64,000 nt of DNA from Opitutaceae bacterium (GTDB taxonomy: Bacteria > Verrucomicrobiota > Verrucomicrobiia > Opitutales > Opitutaceae), in NCBI GenBank assembly GCA_015075305.1, contig JABTUS010000008.1, positions 62,001 to 126,000 on the forward strand, read 5' to 3'. The notes below the pieces were generated by a model. The model saw nothing but the letters and a program-made list of their open reading frames with translations. It was not told where the DNA came from and made no database searches. The position numbers and the translations under genes are program-made. Of the stretch, positions 43,734 through 52,435 are shown one piece after another. Each line of letters starts with the position of its first letter. The stretch's first letter is position 1.

Positions 43734-44658
43734 TGCTGTAACGGGAGTTTCGCAGGATCGTGTACCCCTTGATCAATTCGCGGATGCCCCGGTCGAGGTT
43801 CCACTGCGTGCGGAAGCCCGTGGAGAGAAGGCGCTGGTTGGAAACGATATAGTCGCGTTTGTCGGGATCCTCGCCGACCGGCGCCTCGAGAAAGGTGAAG
43901 GTCGGCAGGTGCTTCCTGATGACCGCGCACAATTCGAGTTTGGAAAGATTGGCCTCCTCGAGGCCCGCATTGTAGGCGCGGCCCTTCATGCGTTCGAAAT
44001 TCTGGAGGGCGAAGGAGAAGGCGCGCGCGACGTCCTGGATGTGGATGTAGTTGCGCTTGAAGTGTCCCTCGAAAATGACGACGGCGCGATCGGTCACGGC
44101 GCGGTGCACGAAATCGTTCACGAGCAGGTCGACGCGCATCCTCGGTGAAAGGCCGAAAACGGTGGCGAGACGGAAGCTCAGGCTGTTCGTTCGGCTGAGC
44201 ACGGCGGCCTCGGCGGCGACCTTTGTCGTGCCATAGAGTGAAATCGGGCGGAGTGGGGTGTCTTCCGTGCAGAACTTGCCGGATTCGCCGATGCCATAGC
44301 CGCTGTTGGTCACCGGGAGCAGGATCCACTGCGACGGGGAGGCGAGCCGGCAGATCATCTCCACGGCATCCTGATTGATGGTCCGCGCGCCGATGGCGTC
44401 GGCCTTGCAGAGCGGCGCGCCGACCAGCGCGGCCAGGGGGATGATGGTGTCGGCCTTTGCGAGCAGCGGCTTGATCAATGCCTCGTCGCGACAGTCCCCG
44501 CGCACGGGATGGAAGCCCTCGTATTTGCAGCAATCGAGCAGGGTCGATTGTCCGAACATGAAGGTGTCGAGGACAGTGACTTCGTGGCCTTCGGACAGGA
44601 GGTGGGGAGTGAGGACGGAGCCGATGTAACCGGCTCCCCCGGTAATGAGGAGTTTCAT
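43726..44658 (-). CDS. NAD-dependent epimerase/dehydratase
   Basis: A 310-residue extended SDR. It starts KLLITGGAGYIGSVLTPHLL, with the catalytic ISLYGTTKVAAEA (Tyr and Lys of YxxxK) and FRLATVFGLSPRMRVDLLVN before a HIQDVARAFSFAL segment. It may be a nucleotide-sugar epimerase or 4,6-dehydratase; the family is broad. ATG at 44658 matches the Rossmann start; an AGGAG-like run (GGAGGTGGGGAG upstream on the other strand is unrelated) is not needed, as TGAGGAGTTT overlaps. First gene of the minus-strand sugar-nucleotide operon. Confidence 0.85.
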   Translation of the reverse strand: MKLLITGGAGYIGSVLTPHLLSEGHEVTVLDTFMFGQSTLLDCCKYEGFHPVRGDCRDEALIKPLLAKADTIIPLAALVGAPLCKADAIGARTINQDAVEMICRLASPSQWILLPVTNSGYGIGESGKFCTEDTPLRPISLYGTTKVAAEAAVLSRTNSLSFRLATVFGLSPRMRVDLLVNDFVHRAVTDRAVVIFEGHFKRNYIHIQDVARAFSFALQNFERMKGRAYNAGLEEANLSKLELCAVIRKHLPTFTFLEAPVGEDPDKRDYIVSNQRLLSTGFRTQWNLDRGIRELIKGYTILRNSRYSNV

Positions 44659-45046
44659 CGCGTTGCGGCGTGGCTGGACTGAAAACATACACCTATACGG
44701 CACGCCGCGTTGGGAAATTATTGTCAAAATCCGTTGGCAGGCGCTCACCACACCCAAGCAACGCCGCCACGCCATGGATCGATTGGTATGGTGCTGCCCC
44801 AGAGCCCCGTTCGAGACCTCAGGCACGCCTCTGAATCATCCAAGCAATCCCGACGAACGCGCACGCCGCAAAAGCTGGACAACAAACCCCAATTGGAGGG
44901 GCACGCTCCGTCGTGACCTGGATTCGCGCATCCCAGAACCGCGCGGGTTGGGCTTCGTGGTGCCTGGGTTGGACCAGATGCCTTGGAACCCGCTTCGTGA
45001 TCCTTTGTGTCTTGCGTCGTGTCTTACGACGGTTTTCATTTCAGAC
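44659..45046. other. Intergenic stretch between the sugar operon and the toxin-antitoxin pair
   Basis: No gene is supported. It should contain the promoters of two divergent units. Near 44897-44917 GGGGCACG-CTCCGT-CGTGACC forms a small imperfect hairpin that resembles dispersed palindromic repeats. No clear -10/-35 pair was picked. Confidence 0.4.
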
Positions 45047-45289
45047 ATGTCTGAATCGCTCACCATTCGTCTGCCCGCAGCCCATCGGAAGGCCTTGCGT
45101 GCGCGTGCAGCCGCTTCGGGACGGACCGAGTCCGAGCTGGTGCGTGAGCTGATTGCCGGGCAGTTGCTGCGGCCGGGCACAGTGGGCGAGCGGGCCGGAC
45201 GCCACATGGGCCGCCTTGACTTTGCACCGATGTTCCAGGGCGGGGATCCCTGGCGGAAGCACCTGCTGCGCATGAACACCCGGTCGTGA
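45047..45289 (+). CDS. Ribbon-helix-helix antitoxin (VapB-like)
   Basis: An 80-residue protein with an N-terminal RHH fold: ESLTIRLPAAHRKALRARA then SGRTESELVRELIAGQL. The C-terminal part (ERAGRHMGRLDFAPMFQG) would wrap the toxin. It binds its own promoter and neutralises the PIN-domain toxin encoded next; its stop overlaps the toxin start. ATG at 45047 starts the ribbon directly. Confidence 0.8.
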   Translation: MSESLTIRLPAAHRKALRARAAASGRTESELVRELIAGQLLRPGTVGERAGRHMGRLDFAPMFQGGDPWRKHLLRMNTRS

Positions 45290-45711
45290 CCTACTGGTTG
45301 CTGGATACCGGTCCCTTGGTGGCGGCTCTAAACCGGGGAGACCCTCAGCATGAACGGTGCGCCAGAGTTCTGTCTGGATTTTCCGGAACCTTGCTGACCA
45401 CGGGAGCAGTCGTGACCGAGGCCATGCATTTCATCGGCGGGCAGGCGAAGGGCGCGGAGGTGTTGGTGGAGTTCCTGGATGACGCGCAGATTGGCATTCG
45501 GGACTGCTTTGCCCCGGAGCAGCTTCGCGCGGCATCCCGGCTGATGGGCAGGTATGCGGACACACCGATGGACTTTGCCGACGCCACATTGGTCCTGCTC
45601 GCGGAGGAAACAGGCTTGGACAAGATTCTGACGCTTGATGAGCGCGGCTTCCGGACCTACCGGCGCCACGGTTCGCGCCGTTTTCGATTGGTCTTGGACA
45701 AGATCGATTGA
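45286..45711 (+). CDS. PIN-domain ribonuclease toxin (VapC-like)
   Basis: A 141-residue PIN domain. The acidic active-site residues are in LLDTGPLVAALNRGD (first Asp), TEAMHFIGG (Glu), and MDFADATLVLLAEETG (Asp), with ILTLDERGFRTYRR at the end carrying the fourth. VapC toxins cut tRNA or rRNA when free of VapB. It starts with GTG at 45286, overlapping the antitoxin stop, so the two are coupled. It has the phrase order of the larger PIN group (KILTLDERGF). Confidence 0.87.
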   Translation: MTYWLLDTGPLVAALNRGDPQHERCARVLSGFSGTLLTTGAVVTEAMHFIGGQAKGAEVLVEFLDDAQIGIRDCFAPEQLRAASRLMGRYADTPMDFADATLVLLAEETGLDKILTLDERGFRTYRRHGSRRFRLVLDKID

Positions 45712-46238
45712 GGCGCGGAATCGGCGAAGGCGTCAGTCGAGGTCGAGCGTGCTCTACGAAGTGAGCCCGCATGTCTCCTGGATTTTCACATCTGTGACCC
45801 TCGTGCTTCCGGGGCTGGCGCAGCCGGCCAGACAACTGCCAAAGTGGCGAGCGGGTTCCTGGCTGTCACCGATTGTGGCGAGGCCGAATGCCAAGGCCAA
45901 AACGGAGTCGCAATGCAACGCGCGCGGCAGCGTGACAGGCCTTGGGATGTCGTAATGTGCGCCTTTCGCATGAATGGAATGGAGAAGAGTGCAGCGGAAA
46001 ATCCTCCCGCAAGCGGGAGATCAGTGCGTTGTGCTAAAGTGGGGAGTTGGCAGGGGCCGCGGCGGTGTGTACGGGATGCGGCCTCACCACCGGGACCGAT
46101 TGATGCCCCACGTGCGGAATTCCCGGACGGACTGCAACAGGATCGTCAGGCTTCTTCGTTTCAGGAAACCTCCGCCTTCTGCGTGCGTCTCAATCCTTGA
46201 TTCCTCCCCAACCGGGAAAGCCTGTCCCCTCACCCATC
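45712..46238. other. 527-bp gap without a supported gene
   Basis: Open frames are short and poor in composition. A hairpin CTCCCGC-AA-GCGGGAG occurs at 46004-46019. The last stretch should hold the promoter of the DUF2911 gene. It may contain an old, decayed gene, but none can be named. Confidence 0.4.
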
Positions 46239-46835
46239 ATGAAAATCATTCACTCCACCGTTGTCCTGCTCGCCCTCGCCGTCGCCGTCGCGAGCCTGCG
46301 CGCAGAAACCGACACCGTGCGCCCCATCCCCGCCGCTCGCGCCCGCCTGAGCCCCCATGAAACCGTAAGCGCCGTGATCGGTGGGAACCGCCAGACGGGC
46401 TCCCGCGTCACGATCACCTACGGCAGGCCGCACACCAAGGATCCCAAGTCGGGCGAGATGCGCAAGATCTGGGGCGGCCTGGTCAAGTGGGACAAGGCCG
46501 ACCGCCTCGGCGCCGACGAGGCCACGCTGCTCCTCACCGAAAAACCGCTGGAGATCGCCGGGACGACCGTTCCGGCGGGCGCCTACACCCTGTACATCGT
46601 GCCCTCGGAAAACGGTGCCACGAAACTCGCCTTCAGCACCGCCCTCGGAAAATGGGGCATCCCCGTCGACGAGACCCATGACGTCGCGCGCTTTGACCTC
46701 GCGAAGGCACCGATCGAAACACCCGTAGACCAGTTGACAATCGCCGTGGCAAAGGATCCGGCCACGGGCGGAGGTGAGATCAAAATCCAGTGGGAAACCA
46801 CCCAGTTCTCGCTCCCGTTTACGGTTAAGAGCTGA
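46239..46835 (+). CDS. DUF2911 exported protein
   Basis: A 198-residue protein with a signal peptide (HSTVVLLALAVAVASLRAE). The DUF2911 body has ITYGRPHTKDPKSGEMRKI, WGGLVKWDKADRLGADEATL, AGAYTLYIVPSENGATKL and a closing segment with IKIQWETTQFSLPF. DUF2911 proteins are periplasmic or surface beta-rich proteins of unknown function, common in Bacteroidota and Verrucomicrobiota. ATG at 46239 is the only good start. Convergent with the sensor-kinase gene. Confidence 0.9.
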   Translation: MKIIHSTVVLLALAVAVASLRAETDTVRPIPAARARLSPHETVSAVIGGNRQTGSRVTITYGRPHTKDPKSGEMRKIWGGLVKWDKADRLGADEATLLLTEKPLEIAGTTVPAGAYTLYIVPSENGATKLAFSTALGKWGIPVDETHDVARFDLAKAPIETPVDQLTIAVAKDPATGGGEIKIQWETTQFSLPFTVKS

Positions 46836-46850
46836 CACGCCCTGCTGGCC

Positions 46851-49800
46851 TCAGGTTGCGGTCAAGGTCGGCGGTCGGGAATTCTTGTCTCGCGCGACGA
46901 TCCACGTGTGAGCGCGTGCAAGTCCGTCGGCGAGTTTTTCCAACTGCACCGGTTTGCCCATGAAGTCGTGCATGCCAGCCGCGGCGCAGGCGTCCTGGTC
47001 GTCCTTGCGAGCGTTGGCGGTCAGGGCGATCACGTAGGGGAGGCGGCCTGCGGGGATGACCTCGGGCATCCTGCGCGTGGCTTCGAGGCCGTCCATTTCG
47101 GGCATCTGCAAATCCATCAGAACCGCGTCGTAGGACTGATGCGCGAGGCTCTCGACCGCTTTTCGTCCATTGTCCACCCAGTCGGCGGCGTACCCGAGGC
47201 GTTTGAGCAGGAGCTGGGCGACACGCGCGTTCACCGGATTGTCCTCGACCAGCAGCACGCGCAGGGGGTGCCTGGCAGCAAACTCTTCGCCAAACACCGG
47301 GCCTTTGGGAGCGATGTCGGGCGGCTTGCGCAATCGGCCCGCCGCCTTGAGCACGGCGGCGTGGAGCGTTCGCGGCTTCACCGGCATCGGCACCTCGAGA
47401 AATGCTTCGGTCGCGGCATGGCTGCGCTCGCCGCGCCGCCACACCAGGCGGACGATGGGGCTGGGGTCGCCCGCTCCGGTGCTTGACGTCTCGATCTCCA
47501 CACCGTCGGCGAGCAACATGGCGTCGAAGGCGGTCTGGACATCCGCCGGCGAGGCGATCCATCGCACCTGCGCCCCCCATTCCTCCAGTTGAAGCTTGGC
47601 GCCCTGGGTCGCGATGGTCTCCGGGCCGACCAGAATGACACGGCATTTGTCCAATGCGGAGAACTCGGGCAGCGTGCGCATCGGTTCGGCGGGTGCGCGG
47701 ATGGTAAAGAAGAAATGCGACCCCCGTCCGACCTCGCTTTCGACGCCGATGCTTCCGTCCATGAGTTCGACCAGACGACGGGCGATCGCCAGCCCGAGCC
47801 CGGTTCCGCCGAAGCGGCGCGTGGTGGATGCATCAACCTGGGAGAACATCTTGAAAAGGCGCTCCATGCGGTTTGCCGGGATGCCCACCCCGGTGTCCCG
47901 CACGGAAAACAGCAACCCTTCGCCGCCCGCGACCGATCGGTCGGTCGAAACGTGGATCGTGACTCCGCCGCGTTCGGTGAACTTGATGGCGTTGCCGACG
48001 AGATTGCCGAGCACCTGGCGCAGCCTGGCCGCGTCGCCGACGACGATGCGCGGCAGGTCCCGCGCGAAATGCACGGCCAGGTCGAGGTGGCGTTCGCGAC
48101 AACGCGCGGAAAAGAGATCGATGGTGGCCTCCACGCAGCCGCAGAGATCGAATGGCTGCTGATTGATTTCGAGGCGGCCGGCCTCGATCTTGGAAATGTC
48201 CAGGATGTCGTCGATGATTGCCAGCAGGGCTTCCGCGCTCGATTGGATCGTCCGGACGCCCTCGCCGGTTTCCGAGGGCAGATTCTCATCCATGAGGAGG
48301 CTGGACATGCCGATGATGGCGTTCATCGGGGTGCGCAGTTCATGGCTCATGTTGGCGATGAACTCGGTCTTGGCCCGGTTGGCGTTTTCCGCGGTGTCGC
48401 GCGCGGTGCGCAGGGCTTCCTCCGCCTCCTTGCGGAGCGTGTTGTCCCGGGAAATTTCCACGAAACCCGCGCCGTCCGTCAGGCGGGACAGCGTGACATC
48501 GACCCAGAAACGGGTTCCGTCGCGGCGCACGCGCCAACCCTCGAAGGCCTCCCTCCCGGTTGACTGCGCCGCGGCAAGCAGACGCGCGGGCACTCCCGCC
48601 GCGCAGTCCTCCGGCGAGAAGAGACCTGCGTAACCCAGCCCCTGCGCCTCGCTCGCGGAGTGGCCCAGCAGCCGTTCCGCCGCGGCGTTCCAGCGAAGGA
48701 TCCGCCCGCTCGCGTCGACTGCGCAAATCATGTGGTCGCGCGCGCTTTCAATGATCAGGCGCAGTTGCTCCTCACTCTCGCGCAGACGGGCGTCGGTGGA
48801 GCGGAGCATGTCGACCGTGCGTTCCAACTCCGTGCGGGACGCGAGCAGATTGGCGGTCATGTGATTGAAGGCGCCGGCCAGTTCCCCGCACTCGTCGTTG
48901 GAAAACCTTTCGACGCGGTGGCTGAAATCGCCCCGGCCGACCGCTTCGGCGCTGTCGCGGAGCTGGCGCAACGGCCGCGTGATGCGCCGGATCAGGAGCC
49001 AGACTGCGGCGGAACTGACGGCGATGCCAATGAGGCTCACGCTCACCAACAGAAACCTGATGTCGCGCAGCGCCTGCAGGCTTGCCTCGTATGAAGACAG
49101 GAGCAGGTAGTGAAACCCGGGCTGTCCGGCTGTTGCCGAGTAGTCGCCCGAGAGGGCGAAAAAGTGCTGCCCTTCGACGACGATCGGAAAAATCAGCTGC
49201 GAATTCGGGTTTTCGCCTGGTCCTATCTCGTCTTCAGACAGGAGCGGAAGCTCGTGCAGCATGGTTGTGGCGGTGAGCTGCTTGTCATGGAATACCGCGA
49301 TGTCCGCGCGCGTCAGAGATTTCAGTTCCTGCAGTGAACGGTCGCCGAAGGCCAGTCCGATCGTGAGCACACCGGCAACGGCCAGCCGGTCTGTCGACAA
49401 TACCGGTACGCAGACGACGTTGTAATGCGATCGCCCGACAAATACAGTACCGACGACCGCTTCACCCTCGAAGGCGGTTTTCGCCAGGCGGGTCGTTGGA
49501 GACAGGAATGCGCCGAAATCGACGCGGGTTTCACGACGGGCGCCGGCCAGCATGGTGCCGGGGCGGACGGAATACGTCAGGAATTCGACCTCGCCACCCA
49601 GTTCATCCAGGGAGTCGCGCAGAAACTCGGTCATCGTATTCGCGTCGCCCAATTGCGCGATCGCCTTGAAACGCGGCTCGTTGACGAATCCGCGGAAGCG
49701 GCTGGCCAGTCCCCGTTCGAGGATGTCGAGGGAATTTCGGAAGACGGCGTCGGCGGCGGTGAGGGTCCGCCGGCTCTCGACGACCGCCCCGGCGCTGACG

Positions 49801-49910
49801 TGGCGGTTGATGATCCAGATTGTCACCATCGGCAGCAGGACGAGGAACGCCAGCACCGGCGCGAGCACTTTGGCCTGAAAACTGAAACGCAGCGCAAGGC
49901 GGGGCTTCAT
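46851..49910 (-). CDS. Hybrid sensor histidine kinase with cache, HAMP, PAS and receiver domains
   Basis: A 1019-residue inner-membrane protein. A membrane helix (VLAPVLAFLVLLPMVTIWII, about 15-35) and a second near 290-310 enclose a large periplasmic cache-like sensor. Then follow HAMP (311-363), PAS (about 390-490, LIIESARDHMICAVDASGRI), HisKA with the phosphorylated histidine in NMSHELRTPMNAI near 522, and the ATPase with GNLVGNAIKFTERGG and GGTGLGLAIARRLVEL. A degenerate receiver without a clear Asp (about 755-860) precedes a true receiver (about 895-1010) with the phospho-Asp in VLMDLQMPEMDG. No DNA-binding output is fused. It is the last gene of a three-gene unit with a cupredoxin-like and a porin-like protein. 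Confidence 0.93.
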   Translation of the reverse strand: MKPRLALRFSFQAKVLAPVLAFLVLLPMVTIWIINRHVSAGAVVESRRTLTAADAVFRNSLDILERGLASRFRGFVNEPRFKAIAQLGDANTMTEFLRDSLDELGGEVEFLTYSVRPGTMLAGARRETRVDFGAFLSPTTRLAKTAFEGEAVVGTVFVGRSHYNVVCVPVLSTDRLAVAGVLTIGLAFGDRSLQELKSLTRADIAVFHDKQLTATTMLHELPLLSEDEIGPGENPNSQLIFPIVVEGQHFFALSGDYSATAGQPGFHYLLLSSYEASLQALRDIRFLLVSVSLIGIAVSSAAVWLLIRRITRPLRQLRDSAEAVGRGDFSHRVERFSNDECGELAGAFNHMTANLLASRTELERTVDMLRSTDARLRESEEQLRLIIESARDHMICAVDASGRILRWNAAAERLLGHSASEAQGLGYAGLFSPEDCAAGVPARLLAAAQSTGREAFEGWRVRRDGTRFWVDVTLSRLTDGAGFVEISRDNTLRKEAEEALRTARDTAENANRAKTEFIANMSHELRTPMNAIIGMSSLLMDENLPSETGEGVRTIQSSAEALLAIIDDILDISKIEAGRLEINQQPFDLCGCVEATIDLFSARCRERHLDLAVHFARDLPRIVVGDAARLRQVLGNLVGNAIKFTERGGVTIHVSTDRSVAGGEGLLFSVRDTGVGIPANRMERLFKMFSQVDASTTRRFGGTGLGLAIARRLVELMDGSIGVESEVGRGSHFFFTIRAPAEPMRTLPEFSALDKCRVILVGPETIATQGAKLQLEEWGAQVRWIASPADVQTAFDAMLLADGVEIETSSTGAGDPSPIVRLVWRRGERSHAATEAFLEVPMPVKPRTLHAAVLKAAGRLRKPPDIAPKGPVFGEEFAARHPLRVLLVEDNPVNARVAQLLLKRLGYAADWVDNGRKAVESLAHQSYDAVLMDLQMPEMDGLEATRRMPEVIPAGRLPYVIALTANARKDDQDACAAAGMHDFMGKPVQLEKLADGLARAHTWIVARDKNSRPPTLTAT

Positions 49911-49928
49911 GGTGGGGCCGGTCGGCGG

Positions 49929-50630
49929 CTAGTCGTGTGCGGAGGCACCCAATCCGAGGACAAAATTCACCTCAACGATTCCATCGGCGGGCACGATCAC
50001 TTCCTTGATCTTGCTGGGCAGTCGCTCATGCCATGCCCGGAGCTTGTAGGTGCCAGCCGGCACGTTGGGGATGACGAAGTGGCCCTTGTCGTTCGCGTGG
50101 GAGAACCAGGGGTTCGGCAACACCAGCACGATGCAGCTCATCTTGGTATGGATGGAACAAAATATCTCCATGCGACCGGTCTTGGAAAACACCACGCTCC
50201 TGGCCTGTTCGCCCCGCTTGTAGAGTCCGAGGTCGAATGGGGTGCTCTCCGCCATGCAGAACACGTTGTGAAAGACGTCGTCGGCATTCGGCCAGTCGAC
50301 CTCCGTGCCCACGAGCACCGGCAATACATGAGGGACGAAGACGCCGTCGCGCTGTGTCACTGTGGCCCGGGGGGGCGGCTGATCGGCGGGCGGGGGGGCA
50401 TCGACCCCGTCGACATTTACCACAAAATTCCGCAGCTTGCTGTAGTCGATTCTCTCAAGAAATTTGTAGCGGCGGCTGCCATAGCCGCCGCCCGCGTCGC
50501 CGGCGGCCTCATCGGTCACACCTCGCGCCTCGACATGCCCGGTGATGGTTCCCGCGCTTGTGGGTGCGGCGAGAATGGCGAGAACCGCGAGCGATCCGAA
50601 AAGCGGGAGGCAATGGCGATGGGAGGGCAT
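49929..50630 (-). CDS. Exported cupredoxin-like protein
   Basis: A 233-residue protein with a signal peptide (LPLFGSLAVLAILAAPTSAG). The body contains a blue-copper-like ligand set: His in DDVFHNVFCMA near 122, then the run IFCSIHTKMSCIV near 157-163 (Cys, His, Met). This is the plastocyanin/methylamine-utilisation type seen in many exported Verrucomicrobiota and Planctomycetota proteins. The C-terminal part (GHFVIPNVPAGTYKLRAW) is a carboxypeptidase-regulatory-like beta fold. ATG at 50630 follows the porin stop by 10 nt; an ATG at 50651 would overlap that gene and spoil the signal n-region. Probably an electron carrier or copper-binding protein. Confidence 0.8.
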   Translation of the reverse strand: MPSHRHCLPLFGSLAVLAILAAPTSAGTITGHVEARGVTDEAAGDAGGGYGSRRYKFLERIDYSKLRNFVVNVDGVDAPPPADQPPPRATVTQRDGVFVPHVLPVLVGTEVDWPNADDVFHNVFCMAESTPFDLGLYKRGEQARSVVFSKTGRMEIFCSIHTKMSCIVLVLPNPWFSHANDKGHFVIPNVPAGTYKLRAWHERLPSKIKEVIVPADGIVEVNFVLGLGASAHD

Positions 50631-50640
50631 CTGAGCGGGG

Positions 50641-51942
50641 TCAGAATCCAACCGCTGCCTGCGCTGCGAACATGCGGTTGTCGCGATCGGTGTCCGTGGT
50701 GAGTTCGCCTTGTTCCAGCGTGTAGTTCACCTTGATGAGCAGCGAGGGATTGAAACGGTAGCCGCCGCCCAGGCTCAGGCGTTCAAGCTCGCGGGTCTGC
50801 AGGCTGCTGAAAAAGTACTTCTTGAAATTGCCGATCCCGGCGAGTGGGTAGCCGCGGTCGGCTCGCAGCGAACTGTAGCGCAGCGCGCCGTAGAAATTTC
50901 CCCAGAGAGACTGGACGCCCTCGATCTGAAAATAGGTGAAGCGGCGGGTGTTGTCGGCGACAGGGTCGTTGTCGCGGTACCGTGCGCGACCGCCCGCGGC
51001 CCAGAGGTGCCCGGAGCTCCACGTGTACCGTGCGTCGATCTCCGCCATTTCCGCCTCATGCGTGGTGGAGCGCGCGGAGCCAATGTTGCGAAAGAAACTG
51101 TTGCCGATCCAGATTTCCGAAAGAGGTTCCGCTGCGGAATTCAACTCCCCCGTCCGCATGGCGCTGGCGCTGACGTGCAGGCGCGGGAGGACACCGAATC
51201 CAACGCGCAATGCGACCGACTTGTCGGCGTTGAAATCCCGCGAAATCTTTGAGCCGCCGTTCAGCACGGCCAGGGCGTAGTCGACGCGGCCGAGTTCGCC
51301 ATGGAGTTCGATGCCCTCATCCGTACCCCAGACGTCGCTCACCGAATGGGCGATGAGCGGGTTCGTGAGCGGATCGCGATTCTGGTATTCCTCGCCAAAC
51401 GGAACGTCGACGCGGCCTAGCCGCACGTTGACCAGTCGCTCGGGGCCACCCAACGCGCCTGATACATCCTCGAATTCAAGGTAGAATTCCCCGAGGTGGA
51501 AATTTTCGTCCGACGATTCGTGTTTCGAGAGCTGCAGCTCGCCGGAGAAGTAGGTGCGCCGGGAGATTTGCGCCTCGAGGCGGAGGTTGGCGTCGTCTAC
51601 GCGGAACTCCTCGTTGCGATACTGGCCGTCATTGCTTGACGCGAAGAAGGACAATCCCACTTCGCTGGAGATGGCGATTCGCCGTCCGGAGGTCTCCTCG
51701 CGTGGCGCGCCTTCCTCCCGGGGGGCTGATGCGGATTCCCGCATGACACTCATCTGGACGCGCAATTCGTCGAGCTGCCGCTGCTGGGCTTCCAACTGGG
51801 CGCGCATGAGTTTATTCTGCTCGATCAACTCCTGCAGGGGGGCGGCGGACGCGGACGCCGCGCAGCCGAGGACGCAGGCTGCCAGGCCACGGAAGAGGCT
51901 CCAGTGCCGGCGGTGGCGGAAAAGCGGACGCGAAAGGAGCAT
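50641..51942 (-). CDS. Porin-like outer-membrane beta-barrel protein with N-terminal coiled coil
   Basis: A 433-residue exported protein. The signal peptide (FRGLAACVLGCAASASAA) is followed by a coiled coil (LIEQNKLMRAQLEAQQRQ) and then beta-barrel strands (VGLSFFASSNDGQYRNEEF, RRTYFSGELQLSKHESSDE, LVNVRLGRVDVPFGEEYQN). The terminal residue is Phe (AAQAAVGF), as required for barrel insertion. The coiled coil next to the signal is usual in trimeric OprB/OprP-type porins. Cargo is unknown. ATG at 51942 starts the signal sequence; the upstream frame is not signal-like. First gene of the three-gene unit. Confidence 0.78.
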   Translation of the reverse strand: MLLSRPLFRHRRHWSLFRGLAACVLGCAASASAAPLQELIEQNKLMRAQLEAQQRQLDELRVQMSVMRESASAPREEGAPREETSGRRIAISSEVGLSFFASSNDGQYRNEEFRVDDANLRLEAQISRRTYFSGELQLSKHESSDENFHLGEFYLEFEDVSGALGGPERLVNVRLGRVDVPFGEEYQNRDPLTNPLIAHSVSDVWGTDEGIELHGELGRVDYALAVLNGGSKISRDFNADKSVALRVGFGVLPRLHVSASAMRTGELNSAAEPLSEIWIGNSFFRNIGSARSTTHEAEMAEIDARYTWSSGHLWAAGGRARYRDNDPVADNTRRFTYFQIEGVQSLWGNFYGALRYSSLRADRGYPLAGIGNFKKYFFSSLQTRELERLSLGGGYRFNPSLLIKVNYTLEQGELTTDTDRDNRMFAAQAAVGF

Positions 51943-52190
51943 GGAAGTTGAAAGAGAGCGCTTCTCATTCCTTTTACGGATCGGAGAGCCCCTCACTTGA
52001 ACTCCCGACTCCCCTCCGGCGGGACTTCCTGGCCAGTTTGTTCAGGGTCTGCGGAGGGAGCGGCTAAATGCGTCGATCGGTCAATTGTATGCGGATGACA
52101 TGGATCGGGCCTGCCGAACGATCCTGATGTCGCAATTCATCTGATTTTTGCGCTCACGGCCCTTGTAAAGTTCGAGGAACGACGCGGGGT
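51943..52190. other. Upstream region of the porin-like gene, no gene seen
   Basis: GC-rich on the left and slightly AT-richer near 52075-52150. It should contain the promoter of the porin-cupredoxin-kinase unit, but no clear promoter boxes were picked. Confidence 0.35.
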
Positions 52191-52316
52191 GGACGCAAGA
52201 AATTCGCACGCGAATATCGCGTGGAGTTCGTCCGGTTGGAGATCGACGCCCTGCGCACCCGCTGGCGCGCGTTCATGGCTGGGAGTGGAAAATGGATTGA
52301 AAAGTGCGAAAAGTGA
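52191..52316 (+). pseudogene. C-terminal relic of an unidentified gene
   Basis: An open frame that enters from upstream and ends in TGA at 52314-52316 reads KKFAREYRVEFVRLEIDALR then TRWRAFMAGSGKWIEKCEK. Its composition is protein-like but there is no start and no further upstream coding signal. It stops within the recurrent AGGTTTGACCC motif. It looks like the tail of a gene, perhaps of a mobile element, left by a deletion. The family is not recognised. Confidence 0.35.
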
Positions 52317-52333
52317 GGTTTGACCCCTTTGGC
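52303..52333 (+). repeat. Recurrent motif that also served as IS4 target
   Basis: The run GTGCGAAAAGTGAGGTTTGA continuing into CCCCTTTGGCT is found here intact. The same motif is rebuilt by joining the flanks of the IS4-like element (4677-4699 with 6541-6549), with one base different. A dispersed repeat family in this genome is likely. Confidence 0.55.
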
Positions 52334-52435
52334 TTGGGAACCGGACTTTTGATTTTGTCGGAGATGGGCTGGGTGGGGGGATGCGGGCTGCCGGCTGCGT
52401 TTGGAAGGCGTGGGTGCGCCGGTGCTCGAGATTGA

